From the NCBI GenBank assembly GCA_027315455.1, contig DAHUXZ010000012.1, forward strand, positions 1 to 53,925: a stretch of 53,925 nt of DNA, in the 5' to 3' direction. Under the pieces are notes generated by a model. That model did not search any database. It had not been told where the DNA came from and was given only the letters and a program-made list of their open reading frames with translations. Made by a program: the position numbers and the translations under genes. This document shows, in pieces, positions 34,901 through 42,276 of this stretch (within the stretch, counting starts at the first letter, position 1; every line of letters starts with the position of its first letter). The stretch is from Thermoplasmata archaeon (GTDB lineage Archaea > Thermoplasmatota > Thermoplasmata > Lutacidiplasmatales > UBA184).

Positions 34901-35287
34901 GCCGGGCTCGGCGAGGCCCTGGAGGCGGGAGGCGAGGTTCACCGTGTCGCCGTAGACATCCCCGTCCCGGTGCACCACGTCCCCGACGTGGATCCCGATG
35001 CGGATCTCGACGCGGGCGCTCGGGCGGTCCCGGTTGCGTTCGTGAAAGGAGCGCTGCAGCTCGACGGCGCAGGCGCTCGCGTTGAGCGCGCTCGGGAACT
35101 CGAGGAGAAAGCCGTCGCCGAGCGTCTTGACCTCGGTCCCGTCAAAGCGGCGCACGAGCGGGCGGACCACCTCGCGGTGCTCCTCGAGCCGGCGCAGCGC
35201 CTCGCCCTCGTCGCGCTGGGTGAGCGCGACGTATCCGACGATGTCGGTGAACATGATCGCGGCGAGGCGCCGCGTCCCCGCCTCCAT
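31979..35287 (-). CDS. class III nucleotidyl cyclase fused to ATPase and helical repeats
   Basis: 1102 residues. Residues 1-180 are a class III cyclase homology domain with every usual catalytic residue: metal Asp15 (FTDIVGY) and Asp58 (KTLGDGF), purine-site Lys54 and Asp110 (GDVYGD), and transition-state Asn117 and Arg121 (VNLASR). The Lys/Asp pair predicts adenylate rather than guanylate cyclase activity. Residues about 185-480 form an AAA_16-like ATPase (Walker A GEAGLGKS at 213-220, Walker B LVLEDLAW). The rest (about 640-1080) is helical, TPR-like. Architecture is common in soil bacteria, much less so in archaea. ATG 35287 has GGAGGT 5 bases upstream. The adjacent CNB protein may be its effector. 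Confidence 0.92.
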   Translation of the reverse strand: MEAGTRRLAAIMFTDIVGYVALTQRDEGEALRRLEEHREVVRPLVRRFDGTEVKTLGDGFLLEFPSALNASACAVELQRSFHERNRDRPSARVEIRIGIHVGDVVHRDGDVYGDTVNLASRLQGLAEPGGVLVSAPVHDQVRDRLGVELVRVGTPALKNVELPVEAYRLVFPWAEEFRSRRTPLVDRTSELEELSAFVERTARGEGSVLLLAGEAGLGKSRLLKEMAGIARRHGLALYEGRCEDPEGGSPYAPWAELLRGAIEALAPTTVFRVLGPHAHAVAQLVPELAEKGIAPAPSRTSDPTQERLRFFEGIAGFFRNLARERPVVLVLEDLAWADPASVLLLQHLSRQLARQPLGIVGAVRDSGLADNIPLAHLVSRLRRDTGFCFLPLDRFDAERSARMIEAVLGDKKGVSEEFLSLVQGTTGGNPYFIEELLRSLLKSGDIFPTGRGWGRRPVAELVLPATVRDVLRERLDRLDPETRDALRAASVLGTEFDFDLLRRLTGREAEALVPLLERALRAKLLREERRRPHRTAYLFSDRPVRDALYDELSLVRRRLLHRAAGEALEAAATEKAPANPAVLAHHFLNGDVPDKALRYSEAAAAQATALHAHESAVAHYRTVVDLLDGGEVEGRKCRALTALGDALFALARYGEAIEGWRAAVGCEVDSRDAAGTLRVYRRILEALWAMDEADAFLATFRETRPVVTRAPDEPEGILLDAESAGFLSWMGVGLQEARAARDRALEAARRVGVPYAETLALLSSISLMSIREKDRAVAVARDCLERAGRTPAPAPSGAGEDLFVEASGVLSHFEGRWSEMMARQEEGIALTRESRLFEWQAFYESVAAGMAFSHGRVGEGRAHVDAMLRAVEHFDLELRTPEFLVLASRQFLDGDLNQAEATLERGVKYLEGRAPRHKGLIIFHANLARLRTLDGRPDAALDDARTALDILRHHDYPVDEAAAVALAFDRAVDAALAAGRIDEAREVVAEARGFSDLAGEAMIAGLADRAAGRLALAEGRGAEARERFERAVGRFETCGLRLDEAETVNLLAEAVRRSGDAATADRLADRARTLYAQMGVVRGMSGATTVRRVPPVAAVPAT

Positions 35288-35446
35288 GGTGACCTCCGGG
35301 AGGATCGCTGGCCGCCGTCCCACTCGGGGTCCGCACGGAAGAATCCTTCGGAAACCCGGCTCGACGGGTTCTCCGGGAGCTCCCGCGTGGCGCCGGCTTG
35401 ACGGACAGTTCTTGGGCCGACGCCCGGTGGTCGTACGGGGGAATCC

Positions 35447-35974
35447 ATGTACCGTCGCATTCTCGTCGGGGTCGACGGCTCCAAGACGGCCCAGCGCGCC
35501 CTCGCCTCGGCGATCGATCTCGCCGCCCGCTTCGGCGCCGAGCTCGTGGTCGTCAGCGTCCAGCCGATACGCGCGGGGGCTGTCGAACGGCTCGTCCGCA
35601 CCGCGGTGCGCGCGTCCGACGAGGAGCGTGCCCTCCGCGCGCTCCTCGCCGCGGCGGAATCGAGCGCGCGGGCAGCGGGGGTCCCGGGCGTGGAGACGGC
35701 GCTGCTCGCCGGCGACCCGGCCGAGGAGATCCTCGCGTTCGCCCGGCGCTGTTCGCCGGATGTCATCGTCGTGGGCGGTCGGGGACTTTCCTTCGGCACA
35801 CGGCCCGCGCTCGGGAGCACCTCCCGTCGCCTCGTCCACGAGTCGGGCTGCCCCGTGCTCGTGGTGCCGCTCTTCGGCCCGGGCGGCCCGGGCGGAGGGC
35901 CCGCGGCGCCGGTCCGCGGTCGACCGGCGCCGGGCCGGAGGCGCGCGCGGCGCCGGGCGGCGGCCCAGGCGTGA
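35447..35974 (+). CDS. universal stress protein (UspA family)
   Basis: 175 residues. Starts MYRRILVGVDGSKTAQRAL and has the ATP-binding loop VVGGRGLSFGTRPALGSTSRRLVHESGCPVLVV (G-2x-G-9x-G-S/T type), so it probably binds ATP. The C-terminal 30 residues are Gly/Pro/Arg-rich and atypical. It is divergent from the cyclase gene with 159 bases between them; that gap has an inverted repeat (AACCCG ... CGGGTT near 35356-35373). Role in stress survival, target unknown. Confidence 0.92.
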   Translation: MYRRILVGVDGSKTAQRALASAIDLAARFGAELVVVSVQPIRAGAVERLVRTAVRASDEERALRALLAAAESSARAAGVPGVETALLAGDPAEEILAFARRCSPDVIVVGGRGLSFGTRPALGSTSRRLVHESGCPVLVVPLFGPGGPGGGPAAPVRGRPAPGRRRARRRAAAQA

Positions 35975-36036
35975 ACCACGATTGACCCCAGCCTCATCCC
36001 CCGGGCCACCCCCTCCGACGGCGGGGAAGACCGACC

Positions 36037-36786
36037 ATGCCCGCCCTCAGTGTCGTGGAGCTGCGCCGCATCCTCGAGCCGAGCCTCCTCAGGCCCGACG
36101 CGACCCTCGTGGACGTCGAGGCGTTCTGCCACCGGTCCGTCGCCGACCGCTTCGCGGTCTGTGTCGTCGAGCCGTGCTGGGTGCGGACCGCGGTCGGGGT
36201 CACGAGCGGGTCCGCCACGCGGGTCGTCGCGGTCGCCGGCTATCCGTTCGGAACGTCGGAGCCCGAGACGAAGGTCATCGAGGTCGACCGCGCCCTCGCG
36301 GCCGGGGCGCAGGAGATCGACCTCGTGATGAACGTCGGCGCGTTCCGTTCCCGGGCCGACCCGACGGTGCTTACCGAGGTGCGGACGGCGGCGGAACGGG
36401 TCCATGCGCTCCCCGGCCGACTCCTCAAAGTGATCATCGAGACCGGGTACCTCTCCCCCGAGCAGATCGAGCGCGCCGGTCGTCTGGTCGCGGACGGCGG
36501 CGCCGACTTCGTCAAGACCGGGACGGGCTACGGCCCCCGACCCGTGACGGTCGAGGACGTCCGTCTCCTCCACGGCGCGGTCCGCGGACGGCTCCGCATC
36601 AAGGCGGCCGGCGGGGTCCGGTCCCTCGACGAGGTTGCGGCGCTCGCGAAGGCCGGGGCCGACCGGGTCGGCTCGAGCCACGCCTTCTCCATCCTCGCCG
36701 AGGCGGTGAGCCCGGCCGTCCCGCTCTCCGCGGCCCACCACCCCACGGCGCAGGCGCTCGTCGGTCACCTCGACGACGTCCGGTAG
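36037..36786 (+). CDS. deoC: deoxyribose-phosphate aldolase
   Basis: 249 residues. Cleaves 2-deoxyribose-5-phosphate to glyceraldehyde-3-phosphate and acetaldehyde. Motifs: EPSLLRPDAT, AVCVVEPCWV, VAGYPFGTS, EIDLVMNVGAF, LLKVIIETGYL, the Schiff-base lysine in FVKTGTGYGPR, and RLRIKAAGGVR. N terminus lacks extensions. Spaced 62 bases after the universal stress protein gene in the same orientation. Links with the uridine phosphorylase gene for nucleoside catabolism. Confidence 0.94.
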   Translation: MPALSVVELRRILEPSLLRPDATLVDVEAFCHRSVADRFAVCVVEPCWVRTAVGVTSGSATRVVAVAGYPFGTSEPETKVIEVDRALAAGAQEIDLVMNVGAFRSRADPTVLTEVRTAAERVHALPGRLLKVIIETGYLSPEQIERAGRLVADGGADFVKTGTGYGPRPVTVEDVRLLHGAVRGRLRIKAAGGVRSLDEVAALAKAGADRVGSSHAFSILAEAVSPAVPLSAAHHPTAQALVGHLDDVR

Positions 36787-36836
36787 CGCCGCGGTCCGGA
36801 CCCGGCCCGCACCGGCCCCGTCCCGGCCCGTAAAGT

Positions 36837-36844
36837 TCCTTATC
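36837..36844 (+). promoter_or_regulatory. TATA-like box for the 2-hydroxyacid dehydrogenase gene
   Basis: TCCTTATC (with TAAAG just before it) is the only AT-rich run in the gap. It lies 28-35 bases before the two non-standard start candidates, ATT 36869 and CTG 36875. Confidence 0.45.
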
Positions 36845-36874
36845 GGCGGTTCGTGTGGCCGGAGGGGGATTCGG

Positions 36875-38071
36875 CTGGCGCGTTCGGACTACGGCGGGTT
36901 CGGGGCGGAGTACCAGGCCCAGGTCTACCTGCGGGGGGCGCGCGGCGAGCCGCCGGCCCTGCCGTTCGCCTACGAGGAGCTCGAGGCGGCGGCGCGACGG
37001 GCGCTGCCGGGACCGGCGTTCGACTACGTGGCCGGGAGCGCCGGAGGGGAGCGGACCGCCCGGGCGAACGTCGCGGCGTTCGACCGCTGGGAGATCGTCC
37101 CACGGGTGATGACCGATGTCGGCCAGCGGAGCCTTGCGGTCGAGCTGTTCGGCGAGCGGCTGCCGGCGCCGGTGCTTCTCGCCCCGATCGGGGTGCTCTC
37201 GCTCGTCCATCCCGAGGGGGAGCTCGCCGCGGCCCGGGCCGCGGCGGAGCTCGGGGTTCCCTACGTCCTCAGCTGCGCGTCCTCCCACCCCATCGAAGAG
37301 GTCGCGCAGGCGATGGGGGACGGCCGACGATGGTTCCAGCTCTACTGGAGCCGGGATCGCGAGCTCAACGCGAGCCTCGTGGGGCGGGCCGAGCGCGCCG
37401 GGTTCTCGGCGATCGTGGTGACGCTCGACACGAAGATCCTCGGATGGCGGGAGCGGGACCTCGCCCGCGGCTACCTTCCGTTCCTGCGGGGCGAGGGGGT
37501 CGCGAACTACCTGAGCGATCCGGTCTTCCGCTCCCGGCTCGGGCGGCCCCCCGAGGAGGACCCGGCCGGGGCGGCCGCACAGTTCCTCGGCCTCGCGCTC
37601 GACCCGACCCTCGCCTGGCCCGACCTTGCCCACCTGCGCGAGCGCACCCGGCTCCCGATCGTCCTCAAGGGGATCCTTCGTGCCGAGGATGCCGAGCGTG
37701 CGGTGGCGGCCGGGGCGGCGGCGGTCGTGGTCTCGAACCACGGCGGGCGCCAGGTGGACGGAAGCGTCCCGGCGCTCTCGGTCCTCCCGGACGTCGTGCG
37801 GTCGGTGGGTGGCCGGGTCCCCGTCCTCTTCGACAGCGGGCTCCGCCGCGGAGCGGACGCGCTCAAGGCGCTCGCGCTCGGGGCGCGGGCGGTCCTCCTC
37901 GGCCGGCCCTACGTATGGGGCCTGGCCCTCGACGGGGTGGCCGGGGTCCGCTCGGTCATCGAGCGGTTCCTCGCCGAGATCGACCTCACGATGGGTCTCA
38001 GCGGCTGCGCCGACCTCGCGGGGTTCGACGCAGGGATGCTCCGGCCCGCCGGGCCCGACGGGCGCCGCTGA
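36875..38071 (+). CDS. FMN-dependent 2-hydroxyacid dehydrogenase/oxidase
   Basis: About 398 residues. A member of the lactate-monooxygenase/glycolate-oxidase family, which oxidises a 2-hydroxyacid on FMN. Motifs: FDYVAGSAGGERTARAN, LLAPIGVLSLVHPEGE, WFQLYWSRDRE, VLKGI (FMN Lys), SNHGGRQVDGS (catalytic His) and DSGLRRGADALKALALGA. Homologous sequence begins before the first in-frame standard codon, GTG 37028 (giving 347 residues). The stretch 36875-37027, which includes YGGFGAEYQAQVYL, is clearly part of the protein but has no in-frame ATG, GTG or TTG. The start is therefore either CTG 36875 (used here), ATT 36869, or there is an indel near 36860-36880 linking it to GTG 36855. Confidence 0.85.
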   Translation: MARSDYGGFGAEYQAQVYLRGARGEPPALPFAYEELEAAARRALPGPAFDYVAGSAGGERTARANVAAFDRWEIVPRVMTDVGQRSLAVELFGERLPAPVLLAPIGVLSLVHPEGELAAARAAAELGVPYVLSCASSHPIEEVAQAMGDGRRWFQLYWSRDRELNASLVGRAERAGFSAIVVTLDTKILGWRERDLARGYLPFLRGEGVANYLSDPVFRSRLGRPPEEDPAGAAAQFLGLALDPTLAWPDLAHLRERTRLPIVLKGILRAEDAERAVAAGAAAVVVSNHGGRQVDGSVPALSVLPDVVRSVGGRVPVLFDSGLRRGADALKALALGARAVLLGRPYVWGLALDGVAGVRSVIERFLAEIDLTMGLSGCADLAGFDAGMLRPAGPDGRR

Positions 38072-38075
38072 CGCC

Positions 38076-38828
38076 CTACGGCCCCGGCTCCGCCCGGAAC
38101 TGCCGGATCTTCCCCTCGGGGCGGAACGCGACGACGCAGTGGAACCGGGCCGTGCCGAAGGCGGCGGTGCAGCGCCGGCCGCGTCGGTCCCCCGCGACCT
38201 CGTTCGCCTCGACCCACGGCCCGCACCGCGCGATCTCCTCCCACCGCGCGATCGACCGGCGGGTCGCGGGGAGCGGGGGCGTCGCGAGGACCCGGTCGCG
38301 CCCGATTCCGAGGCCCTCGCCCATCCGCAGGAGGAGCTCGTAGTGCGAAGGAACGGCCGGCTCGTCGGTCCGGGCAATGATGCGGGCGCGCGATGGCACC
38401 CACTGGCGCAGGAAGTGCTGGTGCTCGACGCCGTAGCCGGGCAGGACCGTGCGGGTCGGTCGTTGGAGCGCGGCGACGAACGGGTGCGGGACGGACCCGA
38501 AGAACTTCGTGAAGCACCGGACCCGCATCCCGCCAGCGAGACCGTCGATGCCGGTGGCGAGGACGCCGTCGAGGGCCGCCCGCGCCCCGGCGGGGTCGGT
38601 GCGCCGGCAGCCGACGTTCGGGTTGAGCCAGCGGACGTGGTCGCTGTCGCTGGCGCCGGCGCGGGCCAGAAGATGCCCGGCGAGACGGGTCCGCCCGTCG
38701 GCGCCGAACCGCTCGAGGCACGCCGGGCACTTCGCCAGGGTCCGGCTACGGGGGGGACTCCGCGGGCAGACGCCGGCGCAGGCGCACGAACTCCGCCTCC
38801 GTTCCGTAGCGCATCCGCGTCTCGGCAA
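38076..38828 (-). CDS. hypothetical protein with cysteine pair near the N terminus
   Basis: Up to 250 residues; the believable part begins around CPACLERF (residue 34 of the longest frame). CPAC with later H and C residues (HLLAR, DSDHVRW, NVGC) suggests a small zinc site. The remaining 160 residues include VEHQHFLRQWVPSRARIIART and RCGPWVEANEV but I recognise no family. The frame overlaps the neighbour at 38746, whose stop lies inside it, and the first plausible start after that stop is CTG 38738; TTG 38828 is the only standard start. Gap to the convergent dehydrogenase gene is 4 bases. Confidence 0.6.
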   Translation of the reverse strand: MPRRGCATERRRSSCACAGVCPRSPPRSRTLAKCPACLERFGADGRTRLAGHLLARAGASDSDHVRWLNPNVGCRRTDPAGARAALDGVLATGIDGLAGGMRVRCFTKFFGSVPHPFVAALQRPTRTVLPGYGVEHQHFLRQWVPSRARIIARTDEPAVPSHYELLLRMGEGLGIGRDRVLATPPLPATRRSIARWEEIARCGPWVEANEVAGDRRGRRCTAAFGTARFHCVVAFRPEGKIRQFRAEPGP

Positions 38829-38961
38829 GGCGCTGCTTGACCTCGGCCGGCTCGAGCCGTCGCGCGTCCGCGACCATGCGGACCGTCCCCTCGAAGTCGG
38901 CGCCGCACGCCGCGTAGCCGTTGCCCACCCCTGTGAGCCGCTCGCGCTCCTGCGGTGTCAC
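38746..38961 (-). CDS. small helical protein
   Basis: 71 residues from GTG 38961. Amphipathic helices, for example VADARRLEPAEVKQRLAETRMRYG; two cysteine-free halves apart from AACGAD. No family recognised. It lies directly upstream of, and partly overlaps, the longest frame of the cysteine-pair protein, so the two are probably co-transcribed. Modest confidence because of size. Confidence 0.5.
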   Translation of the reverse strand: MTPQERERLTGVGNGYAACGADFEGTVRMVADARRLEPAEVKQRLAETRMRYGTEAEFVRLRRRLPAESPP

Positions 38962-39033
38962 GTCCGACCCGAGGGCGTCCCGGCCCAGATCACCGGCCGG
39001 TCCGGGGCCCGCGGCCGCTCCCGGCGGCCCGGC

Positions 39034-40446
39034 TCAGCTCGGGTCGATGAGCCGGTAGTCATGGACGAGGTGCGGCGTCGGATCGGGCAGCGGGACCGAT
39101 CCGTAGGGGGCCGGGCCGACGACCGGCCCCTGTCCGCCTCCCTGGAGCGGTTCAGGATACCTCGCCTGCGTCGCGAGCGTGGGGAAGATCCACGGAGAAC
39201 GGGTGGTCTGGTTGAAGTTGAAGAAGTCGAGCGGGAGCGGCGCCGTGCAGTCGAGGACCGTCAGGCAACCGAGGTGGAAGCGCCACTCCACCAGCCGAAG
39301 GAGCGAGAAGAAGTCGAGGAACGTGTGGCTGATGTAGTTCTCCTTGACGTAGGGACCGATGACGATCGCCGGGGAGCGGAACGACAGAAGGTCTCCGAAG
39401 ACGTGCGGGGGCGCGACGTGGTCGTACCACCCGCCGTAGTCGTCCCAGACGATGAAGACCGCCGTGGTCGACCAGTCCGGGGACCGCTCGACCGCGTCGA
39501 CGACCTGGGCGACCCAGTCTTCGCCATCCGAAAGGTTCGCCGGCGCATGGTCGGAGTAGTTGAAGTTCGGGATCACCCACGAGATCGCCGGGAGGTTCCC
39601 CGTCCGCGCGTCGGTGAAGAAGGCGTTCCGGGGGACGAAGTGGGCCGCGTACCAGGAGGAGTAGGACTCCGCGCGCGCCGCCATCGGGTTCCAGTAGTTG
39701 TACGTCGAGCCGTTCCCGATGACGTTGAGGTCGTGGGTCGCCTGGGTGTACGGCCAGAGGCCCCAGTCGTAGTACCTCCACGAGACCCCGGTCCCGTTCA
39801 GAAGGTCCTCGACGGTAGCGGTACCGTTCGACTGGTTGAGGTAGAGGCCGCGGTCCCCGCTCCCCCCGAGGTAGGAGTACTCGCTGACGTTCGGCGCCGC
39901 GCCGCCGACGAGATCCCAGTGGTTCGGGAGGGAGTAGGAGAGGTTGCCGGCAAAGAGGTTGTCGCTGATCGCGTACTGCTCGGCCATGTCCCAGTAGATC
40001 GGGATCGTCGTGCCGTCGTAGTAGCCGAACGGTTCGGTTCCGCTCGACTCGGCGGGATAGAAGCCGTTCATCGCCCCGTTGTTCCAGGCGATGCGGCCGC
40101 TGAGCCAGTCGTGCTCCATGTCATTGGTCTGCAGCTGCGTCGAGTTGAAGGCGAACGGCACGGTGCACGGGCCGCTACGGTTCGCGGGGTCGTCGGGGAC
40201 GCAGGTCCCGGGGGGAATGCCGTTCCCCGTCGACGAGCAGTACGGGCCGAAACGCAGGCAGTAGGTTCCGAAGTAGTTGTCGTAGACACGGTTCTCCATC
40301 ACGACCGTGACGACGTGGTCGATGTGCGTCGACCCCGGTCCCCACGCCATCTGCGGCGCCGGCAGGCGGGCGGTCGCGGTACCGATCGGCAACGCCAGAA
40401 GCACACCGAGCAGGACGGCCGCGGGTACCAGCCACCGGGACCTCAT
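39034..40446 (-). CDS. secreted phosphoesterase (phospholipase C / AcpA family)
   Basis: 470 residues with a signal peptide (about 5-27). Phosphoesterase family motifs: HIDHVVTVVMENRVYDNYFGTYC (about 41-63, metal/nucleophile region), NDMEHDW, SDNLFAGNLSYSLPNHWDLVGG, and VFIVWDDYGGWYDHVAPPHVFG near 335-357. Hydrolyses a phosphate ester outside the cell; acid phosphatase or phospholipase C cannot be told apart here. Many N-x-S/T sequons suggest glycosylation. No C-terminal membrane anchor is seen, so it may be released. Confidence 0.9.
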   Translation of the reverse strand: MRSRWLVPAAVLLGVLLALPIGTATARLPAPQMAWGPGSTHIDHVVTVVMENRVYDNYFGTYCLRFGPYCSSTGNGIPPGTCVPDDPANRSGPCTVPFAFNSTQLQTNDMEHDWLSGRIAWNNGAMNGFYPAESSGTEPFGYYDGTTIPIYWDMAEQYAISDNLFAGNLSYSLPNHWDLVGGAAPNVSEYSYLGGSGDRGLYLNQSNGTATVEDLLNGTGVSWRYYDWGLWPYTQATHDLNVIGNGSTYNYWNPMAARAESYSSWYAAHFVPRNAFFTDARTGNLPAISWVIPNFNYSDHAPANLSDGEDWVAQVVDAVERSPDWSTTAVFIVWDDYGGWYDHVAPPHVFGDLLSFRSPAIVIGPYVKENYISHTFLDFFSLLRLVEWRFHLGCLTVLDCTAPLPLDFFNFNQTTRSPWIFPTLATQARYPEPLQGGGQGPVVGPAPYGSVPLPDPTPHLVHDYRLIDPS

Positions 40447-40564
40447 GTGACTCCGTGGTGCCCGGATCGCGAGACCCGCGGCCTCCCTTAACCTCGACGG
40501 AGCGGGGGGGTCCGTTTTGCCGGAACCGCGGCTCCTCCCCGGGCCCCGCCGCCCCCCGCGGGGT

Positions 40565-41242
40565 TCAGGAGGGCGCCAGGACCTCGCCCTTCGCGACCCG
40601 GTAGTGCGCGTCGGAGAACGCCACGAGGAAGGCGAGGTAGCTGAAGGCGAGGAGCGAGTCGAGCAGCGTGATCGGCTGCTCGATCGGCCCCAAGGCCACC
40701 GAGCGGGCGACCACCGAACGGACCACCAGGTCGAGCTGCGGCGAGAGCGCGAGCCCGATCAGCATGGAGACCACGACCGCCCACGCGAGACCGACGCCCA
40801 TGGCGACCTCTCCGAGGCGGCCGACCAGGTGGGCCGCGACGAGCGCGTAGGTGATGAACGTCACCGCGAAGACCGCGGCGATCGCCGCGCCGAACTCCAG
40901 GGCGAGCCAGCCCGGGGCGGAGGGCCCTCCCCGGAGGCTCAGGTACGCCACCGGCGCGGCCGCGAGGGCTATGGCGACCAGGCTCGCGGCGAACGCCAGG
41001 TTCGCGTGCCCGACCCGGCGGCGGTGCACCTCGTTCCACTCGTGTCGCCCGACCCAGAGGAACAATAGACCCAGCGCCGAGAACAGCGGGCTCAGCAGGA
41101 CGAGGTCCCCGTGGAGCGGAAGCGTGCTCGCCCCCGAGAGAAGCGCGACGAAGCCGCTCGCGCTCTCGACGGCGAAGCCGACCTTGAAGACGGTGAGGCT
41201 CAGGCGAAGGTTGACGGTCGTCGTCCCTCTCGAGCGCGACAG
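40565..41242 (-). CDS. multi-helix membrane protein, non-standard start
   Basis: 225 residues if it starts at CTG 41242, or 166 from TTG 41065. Six or so hydrophobic segments, the first two (LTVFKVGFAVESASGFVALL and VLLSPLFSALGLLFLWVG) encoded only by the longer frame. That extension has no in-frame ATG, GTG or TTG but is plainly a membrane sequence. TTAAAC centred about 22 bases before the CTG is the nearest TATA-like box. No family recognised. The gene is convergent with none; it is followed by the phosphoesterase gene in the same direction. Confidence 0.6.
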   Translation of the reverse strand: MSRSRGTTTVNLRLSLTVFKVGFAVESASGFVALLSGASTLPLHGDLVLLSPLFSALGLLFLWVGRHEWNEVHRRRVGHANLAFAASLVAIALAAAPVAYLSLRGGPSAPGWLALEFGAAIAAVFAVTFITYALVAAHLVGRLGEVAMGVGLAWAVVVSMLIGLALSPQLDLVVRSVVARSVALGPIEQPITLLDSLLAFSYLAFLVAFSDAHYRVAKGEVLAPS

Positions 41243-41305
41243 CGAGGGGGCCGGCGGGGAGTTAAACCCTCGCCCCGAGCGGCGGCGGAGGCGAGGCGGC
41301 CGCGG

Positions 41306-42169
41306 TCAGCCCGGGGCGGCGACCGGTCCCTGCACGGGCACGACCATTCCACCATGGCCGGCGAGCCACAGGTCGTAGGCCGAGCGCAGGTTCCGCGCCC
41401 CGGCCAGGATGATGGTCAGGGAGGCGACCGCGACCAGGTCGAAGACCCAGGTGATCGGCGAGAGCGCCACGGCCGCGCCGATGACCGCTCCCCAGACCAA
41501 TCGGTCCCGGCCCCGGACGAGGAGCGCGCGGCCCTCGGCCGTCGAGATCCCGTAGATCATCCCGAGCAGGTGGCGGGCTCCGAAGTAGTAGATGGCGACG
41601 AGAACACCACTCGTGGCGAGTCCGGTCACCACCGACGCGACCACCTCGGGGACGGTGGAGGCGGAGGCGGCCGACAGGGTGGAGTTGATCGCGGCGAAGG
41701 AGACCGAGACGGCCGCGGCGACCACGACGTAGACGAGGAACAGCCACAGGGTCAGTGAGTGGTCCTCCCGCGCCTTCCGAACACCCTCGACATGGGCCGG
41801 CCCGAACTCGGGGCCGCCCTGGACCATCGCAAGGACGCCGCGGCGCCAGGCGATGAGCCCGGTGATCGCGACCACGATGCCGATGATCACGAGGATGGCG
41901 ATCGTGAGCCCGAGGGCGACCTGGAGGCCGACCCCGAGGCCGATGGTCCACCAGTCGGCGAACGGCCGGGGGCCGACGGGGACCTGGAGCGAGATCAGTC
42001 CCGCCCAGTTGAACATGTCCTGGACGAACACGATCACCGAGACGGCAAGCGCGATCAGAAGCAGGGTCTCGAGGCTGCGCAACGCTTCCCGGAGACGGCC
42101 GGCCCCCCAGACGCTCGCCCCCGGGCTGGCATAGGGGATCGGCATCGGGGGCGGTGGGCTGTACGACAT
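41306..42169 (-). CDS. multi-pass membrane protein
   Basis: 287 residues from ATG 42169 (42190 is an in-frame alternative). A Pro-rich N terminus (SPPPPMPIPYASPG) is followed by six hydrophobic segments, with a charged loop VEGVRKAREDHSLT before the third or fourth. No family recognised. Proline-rich N termini before several helices occur in archaeal membrane proteins of unknown role. Divergent from the acetyltransferase gene; a GTACATGTAC palindrome (42202-42211) lies between them. Confidence 0.75.
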   Translation of the reverse strand: MSYSPPPPMPIPYASPGASVWGAGRLREALRSLETLLLIALAVSVIVFVQDMFNWAGLISLQVPVGPRPFADWWTIGLGVGLQVALGLTIAILVIIGIVVAITGLIAWRRGVLAMVQGGPEFGPAHVEGVRKAREDHSLTLWLFLVYVVVAAAVSVSFAAINSTLSAASASTVPEVVASVVTGLATSGVLVAIYYFGARHLLGMIYGISTAEGRALLVRGRDRLVWGAVIGAAVALSPITWVFDLVAVASLTIILAGARNLRSAYDLWLAGHGGMVVPVQGPVAAPG

Positions 42170-42201
42170 CGTTGGCACCCCAGCGCGCATCCGGAAGCGG
42201 A

Positions 42202-42211
42202 GTACATGTAC
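42202..42211. promoter_or_regulatory. 10-base palindrome between divergent genes
   Basis: GTACATGTAC is a perfect palindrome in the gap between the membrane protein and the acetyltransferase. Short enough to arise by chance. Confidence 0.2.
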
Positions 42212-42276
42212 GCGCCGTGAACCCGGCTCGACCGGCCCACCGACAGGGCTATGGGAAACGGGCCGGAACGGGAGCC

